NCBI RefSeq assembly: GCF_008728515.1
Contig: NC_044976.1
Span: forward strand, 32,015,376 to 32,079,375
Direction of reading: 5' to 3'
Origin: Papio anubis
Taxonomy: Eukaryota > Chordata > Mammalia > Primates > Cercopithecidae
DNA length: 64,000 nt
Every line of letters begins with the position of its first letter. Within the stretch, counting starts at the first letter, position 1. Both the position numbers and the translations under genes were made by a program. Below are positions 21,738 to 32,443 of the stretch, piece after piece. The notes below the pieces were generated by a model. The model saw nothing but the letters and a program-made list of their open reading frames with translations, was not told the DNA's origin and ran no database searches.

Positions 21738-22035
21738 AGGAGAGGAAGGGAGAGGAGGGGAAGGGAGAGGAGGGGAAGGGAAAGAAGGGGAAGGGAGGAG
21801 AATGGAAGGGAGGGGGAAGGAGTGGGATGGAGGGAGAGAAGGGAGAAGAGGGGGAGGGAGAGGATGGGGAGAGAAGAGAGAGGAGGGGGAGGGAGAGGAT
21901 GGGGAGAGAAGGGAGAGGAGGGGGAGGGAGAGGATGGGGAGAGAGAAGGAGAGGAGGGGAAGAAGAGGAAGAGGGAGAGGAGGGGAAGGGAAGAGAAAGG
22001 AGGGGAATGGAGGGGAGGGAAAGGGGGGGAAGGCT
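21738..22035 (+). repeat. Polypurine (GA-rich) minisatellite with a 35-bp unit
   Basis: Nearly 300 bases are almost all G and A on the + strand. The core 21849-21955 contains three copies of a 35-bp unit, located by AGGATGGGGA-type motifs at 21861, 21896 and 21931. The remainder is shorter GGGGAAGGGAGAGGA-type units. Long purine-only tracts with mirror symmetry can form triplex (H-DNA) structures. The open frames of 90-166 codons across it are an effect of the composition. Confidence 0.95.
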
Positions 22036-23859
22036 AGCTTTGAGAGAAGTGTCAGCAGTAAACAAAAGGTGTGACTTGGACCACTGGGTGGGAGTCTCCA
22101 GGTGTAAAGTAGCAGCAGTCACGGAGGTAGAAGCACCCTGGTTCTGAGTGGTGATCCAGGTTAGAGGACCCTACTAAGTGTCAGGTTCAGGAACATGAGG
22201 TCTGACTCTGCTAAGAAGTGGCAGGACTGGGAAGGCTGCCAGGGCTAGAAGGCCTAGAGTTCAAGCTCACACTTCAGGCCCCAGGAGAAACATATGATAT
22301 CTGAGTTGAGATAGGCCTGAGGGGACCCAGGATTTCCAGCAACACTTAGATATGCTCAGTGGGGCCAGGGTGAGCCCCAGGGGTGTTCCTTAATCAGGAG
22401 GAGGCAAGGGGCAGATTTTACAAAAAAAAAAAAAAGCAAAAAAAAAGCAGGGGGCTGGGGACCAGAGCAGTTGTTTTTCAGTGGATAGAGGTATAATATG
22501 TGGCATCCACTCCTCTTCCTCTTGTTCACAACACCCTGACTCCCTTTTGTGACCAAGGCTGGATCAGAGGGCAGGATCGCCTTGGCCACAGTCATTGGCT
22601 CAGTGGTGGGCATGTGACCCAAGTTGGTCCTATCAGGGTGGATCTCTGGACCTGTGTAAGGAGTCCTGGGGGACACTGCAGTCCAGGGAATGTGGACAGC
22701 CATTTGCCATCTCATAGGGCCCAAGAAGGAGGCCGAGATGGTAGAATCCCTGTGGCATCAGAATAATCTCCGAAACTTTTCATTGAAGATGAACAACGCA
22801 TTGCATTTTTTCCCTGAGATGGTCTGACTTAGGTTTTTTTTCTACTTGACTATAATTTGACACAAATGGGATTGTCCTGTAAGTGTCTGTGTGGTAACTA
22901 GATTTTTCAGGCAAGAATATACTGTGGGCAACATTCCATACCAATCAATAAAGACTGAAATGGAATATTTTGAAATGGTTCTTCTGGCTTCTTGACATCA
23001 AAAATACTGGGCCAAAATGCAAAGCTGCTTTTTTTGTCACCAGTTTATACATGCAACAGACCTCCCTAACTCCACCTCTAAGGACCCCTATTCCATGATA
23101 GAGGGACCTACACTTTCTACTCTACTGTGCTGAAAAGTAAAAATACATATTTTTGAACAGTCTTTTAGAACTGCATGAGCCTTTAGGGGATGAAAGGTAA
23201 TACAGTGATTTAGAAATTCAGGGTCTGGAAGCAAACAGGTCATTTGCAGAGGATTTTCATGTGCCAGGCCCTGTGCTGGGTATGGAGAGGCACATTACGC
23301 ACTACTGTTAAGTTTCCGCCCTATAAAAACTTTCCTTCTGACAAGAGAGATGGACTTGGGCGTAAATTGCAGCACTGCAAAGCAAGATGATGAAAGTGAA
23401 TATGGAAAGTAATAGGGGAGGGACTGGGGACCACCCACCAAGCCTATGCTGCAGTCTTCATGAAGGAAGCAGCCTTATTCCACTTGACAACTTTGTAGGC
23501 ATGCTGGCAAAATTCCCGTTCCCCATTCCCCACAGCTGCTATTCCAACTTGGCTCTGCTTCCATTCCAGCCCAACCTCCACCCTCTCAGGAGACACCCTC
23601 ATTTTCTGCTTCATTGAGAAAATAGAGATCCTCAGATATAAGTGCTCTCAGCTTCCTTCATTCTGGAAATGTAATCCATACACATCCTTTCCTCTTGGTC
23701 TCACCCCTCATGGAGAGCTAACCCCCCTCCTGCTCTTGCTGCCTCCTCCCCGCCTCCCTGGGGCCCTTGCTCCTTACTATAAGGGTGCTGGCCCTCCAGC
23801 CTGTACACTCATACAAGTTCACTTGATGCTATGATATGGTGGTCCCCATCTTAATGTTG
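22036..23859. other. Intronic sequence, no gene seen
   Basis: Contains A-rich runs at 22421-22446. A minor match to an ancient repeat ('CATGTGCCAGGCCCTGTGCT') lies at 23259-23280. No exon recognised. Confidence 0.4.
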
Positions 23860-24008
23860 GCAGGACTTAGGGCAAGTTCTCATTCCTCTGAGCCTCATGT
23901 TCTTATCTGTGCAAGGAGGATAATGCCTGCCTTACAGGCTGTTTTAGCAATTAACTGAGGTAATACATGTAAAAGTATTTGGCATAGTCCTAAACCTAAT
24001 AGGTAATG
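23860..24008 (+). repeat. MIR SINE fragment
   Basis: Sense MIR: 'TCCTCTGAGCCTCATGTTCT', 'GGAGGATAATGCCTGCCTTA', 'TTAACTGAGGTAATACATGT' and 'TTTGGCATAGTCC'. Confidence 0.8.
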
Positions 24009-24011
24009 TAG

Positions 24012-24612
24012 CTGATATACTCTAGGGTGGTTGTTCCATAATCCTTTCCCCCTTTCCTGGTGTTCATACCCTTGTATAATCCCCTCCTATTAAGTGTGGG
24101 CTGGACATGTGACTTTCTTCTAACCAATAGAATGTGGCAAAGGAGATGGAATGTCACTTCTGTGATTATGTAATGATAATACTACATATTGCTAGCCACT
24201 GTTCTAGGGATTCTCCTTGCTGCTTGATGAAATAAGTGGTCAAGTTTGAGAAGCCCATGTAGCAAGGAATGACAAGGAACTGTGGGAAATGTCTAGAAGC
24301 TGAGGGTGGCCTCAGACCATCAGCCAGTGAGAAACAGAAGTTCTCAGTCCACCAACCACAAGGAACTTAATACTGCAGCAGCCACACAAGTGGGGAGGTG
24401 AATCCTTCCCCAGTCAAGCCACCAGATGAGAACTTGGCCTTGGCTGGCCAAGGTCTCAAGCAATGCACCCAGCTAAGCTGTTACTGAACTCCTAACCCCA
24501 CAGAAACTGTACAAATGTAAGTTTAAAACTATAAATGTTTAAACCATATGAGTGTATTTTGTTTTAAGCCACTAAGTCTGTGGTAATTTGTTACACAGCA
24601 ATAGAGAATACA
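24012..24612 (+). mobile_element. MLT1-type MaLR solo LTR
   Basis: Sense MLT1 LTR: 'GTATAATCCCCTCCTATTAA', 'GTGTGGGCTGGACATGTGAC', 'ACAAGGAACTGTGGGAAATG' and the diagnostic 3' end 'TTTAAGCCACTAAGTCTGTG' followed by 'GTAATTTGTTACACAGCAAT'. No internal sequence adjoins it. Confidence 0.85.
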
Positions 24613-25324
24613 TTACTCAATAAATGCCCTCTTCCTTATAATTCTAGAAGAGATTGTCTTTAATCTTGTTTCTATCTCCAGCCTCTACCTTCCCCATTTA
24701 ATTTCCTTTCCTTTGTTACCAATATCTTGAAGGTGGAGGGCCACCTCCTACCCTCCAGTGCTAATTAGATCCTGACTTGTATTACCCTGTAGTGGTTCCA
24801 GTTGGGTTGTCTTGTTTCCAACCTGAAATGTGGGCTCTTGGTGGGCAGCAGCTGTGTGATGTACCACACTCCTCTCTGGGAAGAGGGCCCCAACACAGCT
24901 AGGCTCCAGCTCTCATGCCACCCCTTTCTGATTTCCTGTGTGATTAATTATGTGAATGTGGGTGGCCAAGTCAGAGTTGACAACAGTTTGCAGTTCCCCT
25001 GCTGAAAACTAACTCCATTAACAGTCCTTTATGAAAAAGACAACAGGAGGGTCTGAATCTGCTGGTTTCTAATGACTGTAATGTAGTGACAGTGGAAAGA
25101 GAGGGAGGGAAGGAGGAGGAGAAGTTGGGGGAGCCTGGACCTAAGATAACGGGTAAGAGAAAAAGTAGGCAGACAATCTGGTGTGGTGCCAGCATTCCAG
25201 GCCCACTCAACTGGCCTCAGGTGCTCCTGTCCTTGAGAAGAGGAACGCAGGCCCATCACCATCTCGATGACTGAATCACTCAACTCTGATCCTTCTCTCC
25301 TCAACCCTTTTCCTGTGTTCATGT
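24613..25324. other. Intronic sequence, no gene seen
   Basis: No exon or clear repeat. Overlapping frames of 60-97 codons on both strands at 24971-25322 are unsupported. Confidence 0.4.
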
Positions 25325-25480
25325 AGTCATTAATTTACTTACTCATTAATTCAACAGATGTTTATGTAAATCTTATGCCTGCAATATAACAGCAACTATT
25401 CTGGTGCTGGGAATACAACAAGGTCCCTCATGTCTCACATTCTGGTGAGGAGAGACAGAGAATTAAAAAAACAACAAATA
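25325..25480 (+). repeat. Ancient mammalian repeat, 5' part (family not assigned)
   Basis: 'AATTCAACAGATGTTTATGT', 'GGTGCTGGGAATACAACAAG' and 'CTCACATTCTGGTGAGGAGA' follow a common old mammalian repeat consensus. The Alu at 25481 interrupts it and it resumes at about 25772. Confidence 0.6.
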
Positions 25481-25771
25481 GGCCGGGCGCAGTGGCTCAC
25501 ACCTATAATCCCAGCACTTTGGGAGGCCGAGGTGGGCGGATCATGAGGTCAGGAGTTCGAGACCAGCCTGATCAACATGGTGAAACCCCATGTCTACTAA
25601 AAATATAATAATTAGCCAGGTATGGTGGCATGTGCCTGTAATCTCTACTCAGGAGGCTGAGGCAGGAGAATTGCTTGAACCCAGGGGGCGGAGGTTGCAG
25701 TGAGCCGAGATCGTACGATTGCACTCTGGCCTGGACGACAGAGTGAGACTTCATCTTAACAAACAAACAAC
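25481..25771 (+). mobile_element. Alu element (AluS-like)
   Basis: Full dimer beginning GGCCGGGCGCAGTGGCTCAC with the usual middle A-rich linker and right monomer. The tail has become CAAA-type units. Flanking ACAAATA-type repeats may be a target-site duplication. Confidence 0.95.
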
Positions 25772-26170
25772 ACAAATAAATATATCAGATCAGTTTTTGA
25801 TAGTGTCAAGTACTCACTAGAAAACAAATGTGGGTAATGAGATAAATGATGATGTATAGGGTAGAGGGCACTTGAAATGGGTGGCCAGAAGTTTTCTGTG
25901 GCATTTGGTTTTGGATTTACAGGGCAAGAAGGAGCCATACAAGCCAAGGTGTGCGAGAAGAGTCCTCCAAGTAACAGGGAAGCAAGTGCAAAGGTCCTTG
26001 CAGAAGGGAGCTTGGCATATTAGAGGGACAGAGGGAGGCCAGAGCGACTGGAGGTGTGAACAAATGGGCAAGACATGGTTGGAAGGGTGAAGGCCTTGGC
26101 AAGGGGTTTATGTGGAAATCTAAGTGTAACTGAGAGCCACAGAGAGATTTCAGTAGTGGAGAGCCACATG
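25772..26170 (+). repeat. Ancient mammalian repeat, continued
   Basis: After the Alu the same old repeat continues: 'GTGCAAAGGTCCTTGCAGAA', 'GGAGGCCAGAGCGACTGGAG' and 'GGTTGGAAGGGTGAAGGCCT'. Related fragments lie at 37925-38600, 48990-49290, 57430-57710 and 62020-62300. Confidence 0.55.
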
Positions 26171-26507
26171 CTTCCATCTTTGACTTTGTGTTGCTGATCA
26201 TTCTAGAGTCTTCAGAGACTATCAAGTGCCAACAAAGGGATTAACCCCTTGCCCCTCTAAAGGACTGCAAGAAAGAAGACACCAAATCCATGGCATTTTT
26301 TTCCTTAGGAAAGAAGGGACATAATGAGAAGCCTCCACTTGGTATTCCTTGGAGCAGCTGGAAGCTAAAAACCAAACGTGGGAACTGTGAATCCTCTCTC
26401 TGGGGTATGTTTTCTTAGGAAGTGGAGGAAATGGGTGGGCATGAGTGGCAAAATATTCCAGGGGAATACTTCTTCCTGGGCCTTGTGGGGAACAATTCCC
26501 AACAGGC

Positions 26508-26690
26508 CAGTGGTTCTCAGCTTTAAGCCTGTGTTAGAATCATCTGCAGGGCTTACTAAAACACAGAGTGCTGGGCCTCACCCCCAGAGTTTGATTTAGC
26601 ATTTCTGGGAGTTGGATCTATAATTTGCATTTCTGAAAGTTCCCAGGTGATACTGATGCTCCTGGACCCAGGACCACAGACAAATTCTCC
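26508..26690. mobile_element. MER5A-like hAT element
   Basis: Begins 'CAGTGGTTCTCAGCTTTAAG', continues 'GCTTACTAAAACACAGAGTG' and 'CTGGGCCTCACCCCCAGAGT', and ends with 'TCCCAGGTGATACTGATGCT'. This follows the roughly 190-bp MER5A consensus. Confidence 0.8.
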
Positions 26691-27687
26691 TTCTTGTAGC
26701 CCCTCATTCAGTCTGCGTAAGAGGCATGGCTCATCTGGTGGGTTTGGGAGGAGGAGCGGACCATGCTCAGTTAGCCCTCCCCACTCTCCCTTTCTCTCTC
26801 TCCCCATCTCCCTAGCTGCAGAGCATATTCAGACAGCTCTCCAATCAGTTCATCAGTAATAAAGGTGACATGCTGATCCTCATCTGTTTTTCTCTTGCAG
26901 CTGTCAATTGATTCTGCACTTGAGGGGGAAATAAGTATATTTATTTATTGGGTTTCCCTCAAATTCCAACAGAGAAGGTTGATATCAGTTGCAAAACAAT
27001 CAACTGGCATCTGGGCCACATAGCAGCATAGGAATCTTGGTTTCAGCCTCCACTAAAACATCAATTATTTGAGGGCAAAAAATGTCCAGTTCCTGGGCCT
27101 TTAAGATAGGAAATCAGGTCTGTGGATGGGGTGAGGTCACCAGGATGAGGTCACAAAGGCATTGATGCCCCTTTGTCCTATCATGTGACCACCTGTCACA
27201 CTTCCACCAAGCAGTATCTGCCCCACAGGTGTGCTAGGGACTAAATGAAATGCCTGGGATATCATCATAAGTGGTGTCTGATGCTAAGGAGTGCCCTAGG
27301 AATGGGGGTACCTGCCTGGTCTCTAAAGGATGGGTTCAAAAGGCAAGAGCAACACACAAAAAGATAGTTTCAAGCAGGAGAAACAGCTTGGCAAAAGGCC
27401 CAAAGGGGATACGACCCTTCAGGCTGGCCTTGGTCTCTGGGTTGGATCACCAATGACACAATGAACATTTCATTATGAGGCCATCCCTTAAAGTAATTGC
27501 ATTGCAACAGCCCTCCCTACCCAGTGCTCCATTTCTAATGCTTTCTCTGCTCTGGCTGCTGGGTGACATTTCTATTTCTCCTCTTCAACGGTGAAATATT
27601 TCAGTGGTTGTCCATCACTTATGGGAGTCTGACATGGCATCATCAGGCCACTGGGGCCTTGCTAGTTGTGCTGTCCCTGATACTCAC
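26691..27687. other. Intronic sequence, no gene seen
   Basis: About 1 kb without a recognised exon or repeat. Contains TATTTATTTATTGGG at 26938-26952. Confidence 0.4.
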
Positions 27688-28197
27688 TGTGGAAGGCAGT
27701 TTCTGAAATGGCTCCCAGTGATCCCCAACTCCTGAAATTCATACTCTGTGTAATCCCCTCCCTTTGAGTGTGGGCTAGACCTGGTGGCCAAAGTGATAGG
27801 ATTTCACTTCTGATGTTAGGCTGTGAAAGGCTGTGACTGTTGTCTCTGGCTCTTCTGTCTCACTTGAAGCAAACTGACATGCTGAAAGCTGCCCTGTGGA
27901 GAGGCTCATGTGGCAAGGAACGGAGGGTGGTTTCTGGCCAACACCCAGTAAGGAACTCAGGCCCTCAGTCAAACAGCCTGCAAGGAACTGAACCCTGCCA
28001 ATAACCATGAGTAAGCCTGGAAGTGGACCACTCCTCTGCTGAATTTTGAGATGCCTGCAGCACCAGTGGACACCTTATCTGTAGCCTTGTCACAGACTCA
28101 GCTAAACTATACCTGATTCTTGACCCACAGAAACTAATAGGTGTTTCATGGCACTAAGGCTTCTGATAATTTGTTACAAACTGAAATGATGAGTACA
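27688..28197 (+). mobile_element. 5' LTR of a MaLR (MLT1-type) element
   Basis: Begins TG and ends CA. 'TGTGTAATCCCCTCCCTTTG', 'GAGTGTGGGCTAGACCTGG' and 'CTGATAATTTGTTACAAACT' match MLT1. It is the partner of the LTR at 30331-30853, with the internal region between. Confidence 0.85.
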
Positions 28198-28421
28198 GAT
28201 TTTGGCATCAAGAGAAGGATAGTGTCGTGACATATACCTAAAAATGTGAGATAGCTCTGGAACCAGGCAGTGGGCAGAGGTGAGGAGTATTATGAGGAGC
28301 TTGTTAGAGAAATCTTCAATTGCCTCAAAGACAACTGAAGACACTATAGAAATCTGGACTTTGAGGATACAGCTGGTGGAGGCTTAAAAGAAGTGATGAA
28401 CAGATTATTGGAAACTGGAAT

Positions 28422-29119
28422 GTCTTTGTCCATTTTCTATTGTCTGTAACAGAATATCTGAAGCTGGGTAATTTGTAAAGAAAAGAAATTTATTTCTGAC
28501 AGTTACCAGTTACAGAGGCTGAGGAGTCCAAGGTCAAAGGGCTGCATCTGGTGAGAGCCTTCTTATTGGTGAGGACTGCCTACAGAGAGGACTGCGCATG
28601 TTGATGTGCCTGCTCAGGTCTCTCTTCTTCCTTTTTTTTTTGTTTTTGAGATGGAGTCTCACTCTGTTGCCCAGGCTAGAATATAGAAGCGTGATCTCAG
28701 CTCACTACAGCCTTTACCTCCTGGGTTCAAGTGATTCTCCTGCTCAGCCTCACAAGTAGCTGAGACTACAGGCATGTGCCACCACACCTGGCTAATTTTT
28801 GTATTTTTCATAGAGATGGGGTTTCACCATGTTGGCCAGGCTGGGCTCAAACTCCCAACCTCCAGTGATCCACCCACCTTGGCCTCCCAAATTGCTGGGA
28901 TTACGGCACGAGCCACCATGCCTGACCTCTTCCTGTTCTTATAAAGCCACCAGTTCCACTCCTGTGATAACCCATAAATCCATGGATGGATTAACCCATT
29001 CATGAAGACAGGGGTCTCACGATCCAATCACCTCTTTAAGTCCCCACCTTTCAACACTACCACATTGGGGATTAATTTTCCAGCACATGACATTTGGGGG
29101 ACCCATGCAAACCGTATTA
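28422..29119 (-). mobile_element. MST-type MaLR LTR nested in the older MaLR
   Basis: Antisense LTR starting 'TGTCTTTGTCCATTTTC', with 'TGAAGCTGGGTAATTTGTAA', 'ATCCAATCACCTCTTTAAGT' and 'TTGGGGATTAATTTTCCAGC' and ending near 'CAAACCGTATTA'. This is the reverse of the MST/THE1 order. The Alu at 28632-28927 interrupts it. Confidence 0.75.
28632..28927 (-). mobile_element. Alu element, third layer of nesting
   Basis: Antisense full dimer starting with a T-rich run and ending 'CACCATGCCTGACC'. TCTTCC at 28626-28631 and 28928-28933 is the target-site duplication. Its divergence suggests an older S/J-type copy. Confidence 0.95.
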
Positions 29120-30330
29120 TGGAGGAGAGACATCCTTGTTAGGTAGTGGTAGAAAGCTTAGTGCCACTATTGTCTGCAGTTACATGGAAAGCAAAATATG
29201 TACCTAATAAACCTAGTGATTTAGCTATGGAGATGTCCAGGCAAAGTGCTGAAAATAATTTCTTCTTACTGCTTATGTGAGAAGAGAGAGAAAAAAAAGT
29301 TAAAGTGAGCCAGGACCTGATAGTTTTGAAAATTCTCAGTATCCCAAGTCAGCAAAACGTACTAAAATTAAGAAATGGCTTTTGAGCAGCACTGTCAAGA
29401 AAAGGTGTGGCTGTGGAGCCTTTGGTTAAGACCTCAGAAAGATCAAAAGATCATGGTATTATTCAGTCATACAAAGGCCCTTTAAAGAGATTAGGGTAGG
29501 CCTCACAGATCCTCCAGATCAAATAATAGGGACTCTAGGAAGCGAAACGGCTGTCCCTTGGCCATCTTTTCAAGAGGCTCAGGTTGAAAAGTGGTTAGTC
29601 CTCAAAGAAATTTGTGGGTTTGGCTTTTGTGTAATAGAGGGAATCTCAGTGCAATTTACAGAAGAACCAAAAAGTTTTCGAGAAAACCTATAAGAAGAAA
29701 CATAGCTGGGACAGAAACGAACAGAGACATAACAAAATAAAATGAGACCATTGGACCCCTAAAATTCGCAGCAGGAAACAGACTGAGAAAACAAGTCAGC
29801 TTTAAACACAGGTTTCCGTTCATGAAAAAGGAAGGATTACTCAGAAGGAAGAACTAAGAGCTTAGAAGGTGGAGCTAAGAGTCATGGAGAATTATCCCCA
29901 GGCTTTGAAACCTAACCAAGAAACTTCCAGTCTTTTCCTGGCTGGATTTCAAAATTGTTACGGACCAGTGACGCCTTCGTACCTCACATTTTCTTCCCTT
30001 TGAGTAGCAGTGTTTATAGCCATTGCTCTATGCCTAATCTGCCATTGTATGTTGGGCATATAGGGGGCAGATAATTTATCTCGTTAGCTTTTCAAATCAC
30101 CAAATCTGTAATAACAGTATTCTAGAACTTGTACTTAAGGAATTATACCCAAGAGCCTCATCCACACCTGCACCTGATTTAGATGATGAGATCCTGGACT
30201 TTCAGTTGGTGCTCTCATGGGAGGAGATGTTTAGAGACCTTGAGAAGGAATGATTATGTTTTGTGTGTGGAAGGGACATGTACTTTGCATGTGGAAGGGA
30301 CAGAAATCATTGGAGAGCCAGAGGGTAGAC

Positions 30331-30853
30331 TGTGATAGGCAGCTTCAGAAATGACTCTAAGTGTTCTTTCTCTTCTGGTATTCATGTCCGTGGTGCAGTC
30401 CCCTCCCTTTGTGTGTGGGCTGGACCTAGTGATTTGCCTCTAAAGAATAGAATACAGAAAAAGTGATGGAATGTCACTTCTCATATCAGGTTATAAAAGA
30501 TTGTCACTTCTGTCTTATCCTCTCTCTCTGGCTCTACTCTCTGATGAAGCAGCTGTGTTGAAAGCTTCCCTTTGGAGAGGAACTGAGGGCCGTCTCTGGC
30601 CACTAGCATGGAGGAATCCAGCAAACAATTATGTGAAGAAACTTGGAAGCATGTCCTCCCCTCCAGTTGAGCTTTGAGATGACTGCCACCCTAGTGGACA
30701 CCTTGATTGAAGCCTTATGAGAAACCCTAAGCCAGAGAACCCAATTAAGCCACACTTACATTCCTAACACACAGAAAATATGAGCTAATAAATGTTGTTT
30801 CAAGCCACTAAGCTTTGGAGTAATATGTGACACAGCAACAGACACCTAATGCA
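30331..30853 (+). mobile_element. 3' LTR of the MaLR (MLT1-type) element
   Basis: Starts 'TGTGATAGGCAGCTTCAGAA' in parallel with the 5' LTR, continues 'CAGTCCCCTCCCTTTGTGTG' and 'TTTCAAGCCACTAAGCTTTG', and ends TGCA. No convincing five-base target duplication flanks 27688-30853. Confidence 0.85.
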
Positions 30854-31224
30854 CCTGCCCTAAGGTCCTGCTACACTGCATTTTCCCCAGAAACACTACA
30901 CTCTCTCCCTCTCCCCAGGGCCTTTGCACATACTTCTCATGGCTGGGATCATCTCTCCTACCTTTCAGGTCTGGTAGACTTCAACCTGTTCTACAGGACT
31001 TAGGTCAGGTATCCCTTCCTCTAGGAAGCTGTCTTTGATGCTCCAACTCCCTTTTGTGTTCCCATAATAGCTTATGTAAGTCCATACAATGCTATCCCAA
31101 TGCACAACACATTATAGCAAATGTCCCCCCAACTGGTAGAGAACGGAAGGGATAGTGCCTTATTTATCCCAGTGCTCTAAAATTTAACACAATGCTTCAC
31201 ATGGAGTAGAATGATAATAGCACA
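30854..31224. other. Probable L2-type remnant
   Basis: 'CAGGGCCTTTGCACATACTT' and 'TTCTACAGGACTTAGGTCAG' recall L2. It then reads 'TCCCAGTGCTCTAAAATTTA' before the MIR. Confidence 0.5.
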
Positions 31225-31410
31225 CTTTTATTGAGTGCCTACATCATACCTGGTAAGAAATAATTCAATGCAGGATTTGGGCTTGTGTTAGATGATTTGG
31301 GTACTGTTTGAAGTCATTTAATGCAATTACTTTACTCAAGAAAAACATTCAGTGAGAGCAGTACCTTAAACACCCCATTTTACAGACAACTTGAAGAGCA
31401 GGTTAGGTGC
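31225..31410 (-). repeat. MIR SINE carrying a 40-bp foreign segment
   Basis: Antisense MIR: 'TTTTATTGAGTGCCTACATC' at the left, 'CCATTTTACAGACAACTTGA' at the right. Between them, 31252-31291 is not MIR but matches 32566-32605 inside a solo LTR at 37 of 40 bases. Confidence 0.7.
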
Positions 31411-31985
31411 TCAGTTCATGCTTGATCGAAAATGAACAACTGAATCATGAGAAGCATGTTGTTTCTTCTGTCCTGTGTCTCCCTTCTATCAGGAACTCTA
31501 TGCAAATACCAGAGTTGGGCCAGAAGGCCTCCTGGGCATCTGGATATCCACTTTGTGCTTGACTGGTTATGCTACGTAGTTTGCTATTTCCAGATAAATA
31601 CCTGGAGGTATCCCTGGGTGTCTCAAAGGGAGGGCTTGGTTAGCACCCAGAGAGTTTGATGGGCACCAGAAACCACATCTCCAGCTCTTTGCCCACAGCT
31701 GTGCCTCTGGCTCCCAGACAGAATCAGCATTTTCTTCTCCCCACACCCCGTCATTATAAACCATGTAAATTCCTCGATATCCATGTTACAATGAACAGAT
31801 GCGGCTCTGTATTTTTAATGTATTATCTGCAATTAGCAGCAGTGGGCATGGAAGAACTCTGTGGTCCCTGGGGCTGTCCCTCACAGATGCAGCTGCGAGT
31901 ACATTTGCGATAAAGAATCTGGCCAGGCTCCTCTGGCCTGCACAGCCCTGGCAAGTGGGTAAGGGAACTTCCATGTGCAAAGTAC
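31411..31985. other. Unique sequence, possible conserved element at 31740-31920
   Basis: No repeat recognised. The part 31740-31920 has homeodomain-type cores ('GTATTTTTAATGTATTATC', 'GCAATTAGCAGC') in otherwise G+C-rich DNA. The + strand 128-codon frame from 31799 overlaps an open minus frame, so at most one can be real. Confidence 0.35.
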
Positions 31986-32189
31986 CTACTCTGCCAGGAA
32001 GTGGGAAAGGGCCGCCAAGGCCTGATCATCAGTCCACTGCTCATCTAGCCCCGCCTCCCACCCATCTATGCTGTCGAAATACCCAGAGAGGATGTCCTTC
32101 ATTGGGATCCCAAAGACAGGGCAGACAACAGCCTCCAATGTCATGGGCAAAACAGATTTTTCTAGGTTTGAGGTCCGCAGTGTAAAGAT
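31986..32189 (-). other. Exon-like open frame with a strong 3' splice site, identity unknown
   Basis: On the minus strand, CTCTTTTTGCATTTCACAG ends just before 32189, a good pyrimidine tract plus acceptor. From there 67 codons stay open and end at a TAG (31986-31988), which GTACTT follows directly. The peptide begins IFTLRTSNLEK and ends DQALAALSHFLAE. It has a CxxF-type motif (VVCPVFGIP) and an acidic stretch (DSIDGWEAGLDEQWTDD), composition more protein-like than nearby chance frames. I do not recognise the family. It is on the CSMD2 strand and could be an unannotated terminal or cassette exon, a decayed exon, or chance. No minus-strand poly(A) signal was seen close downstream. Confidence 0.35.
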
Positions 32190-32344
32190 CTGTGAAATGC
32201 AAAAAGAGAATGCTTCAGTGCCCAGGGCAAACATAAGGGGATGGCGGGGAATGCATGGACTTTAGAAAAGAAGGGGGCTGCTTAGTGAGAGCGAACGTAT
32301 GCTCCTTAGCTCTGTCCAAAGAGGAAGGGCATTTCTTACAATAA

Positions 32345-32443
32345 ACATCATGCTCATGACTGACATGTATTGGGTGTTTACTATGGACTAGGCCCTATTT
32401 CTAAGTGTTTTCCAGGCATCATCACATATAATTCTAGAGGCAG
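32345..32443 (-). repeat. MIR SINE, left part (split by an LTR)
   Basis: Antisense MIR: 'TGTATTGGGTGTTTACTATG', 'GACTAGGCCCTATTTCTAAG'. It resumes at 33053-33165 ('CCAGTTTACAGAAATAAAG', 'AACTGGTCTTAGTTGTCTC'). Confidence 0.75.

Larger units (their letters stand above)
28198..30330 (+). mobile_element. MaLR internal region, non-coding, with nested insertions
   Basis: Lies between two LTRs of the same family and orientation, so it is the internal part of one ancient non-autonomous LTR element. It has no open frame of note. A younger MaLR LTR (28422-29119) and an Alu inside that split it. Confidence 0.75.

Noticed and set aside
21622..22147. Open frames of 148 and 166 codons on opposite strands
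   Set aside because: They are produced by the purine-only minisatellite, which lacks stop codons in several frames. The residues are only Gly/Glu/Arg or Ser/Pro/Leu types.
25572..25775. Small minus-strand frames within Alu copies (also 28824-29027, 52611-52916, 61139-61525)
   Set aside because: These are the familiar Alu-derived open frames, not genes.
31799..32185. 128-codon + frame
   Set aside because: It overlaps the more exon-like minus frame, has no splice sites, and has no recognisable domain.
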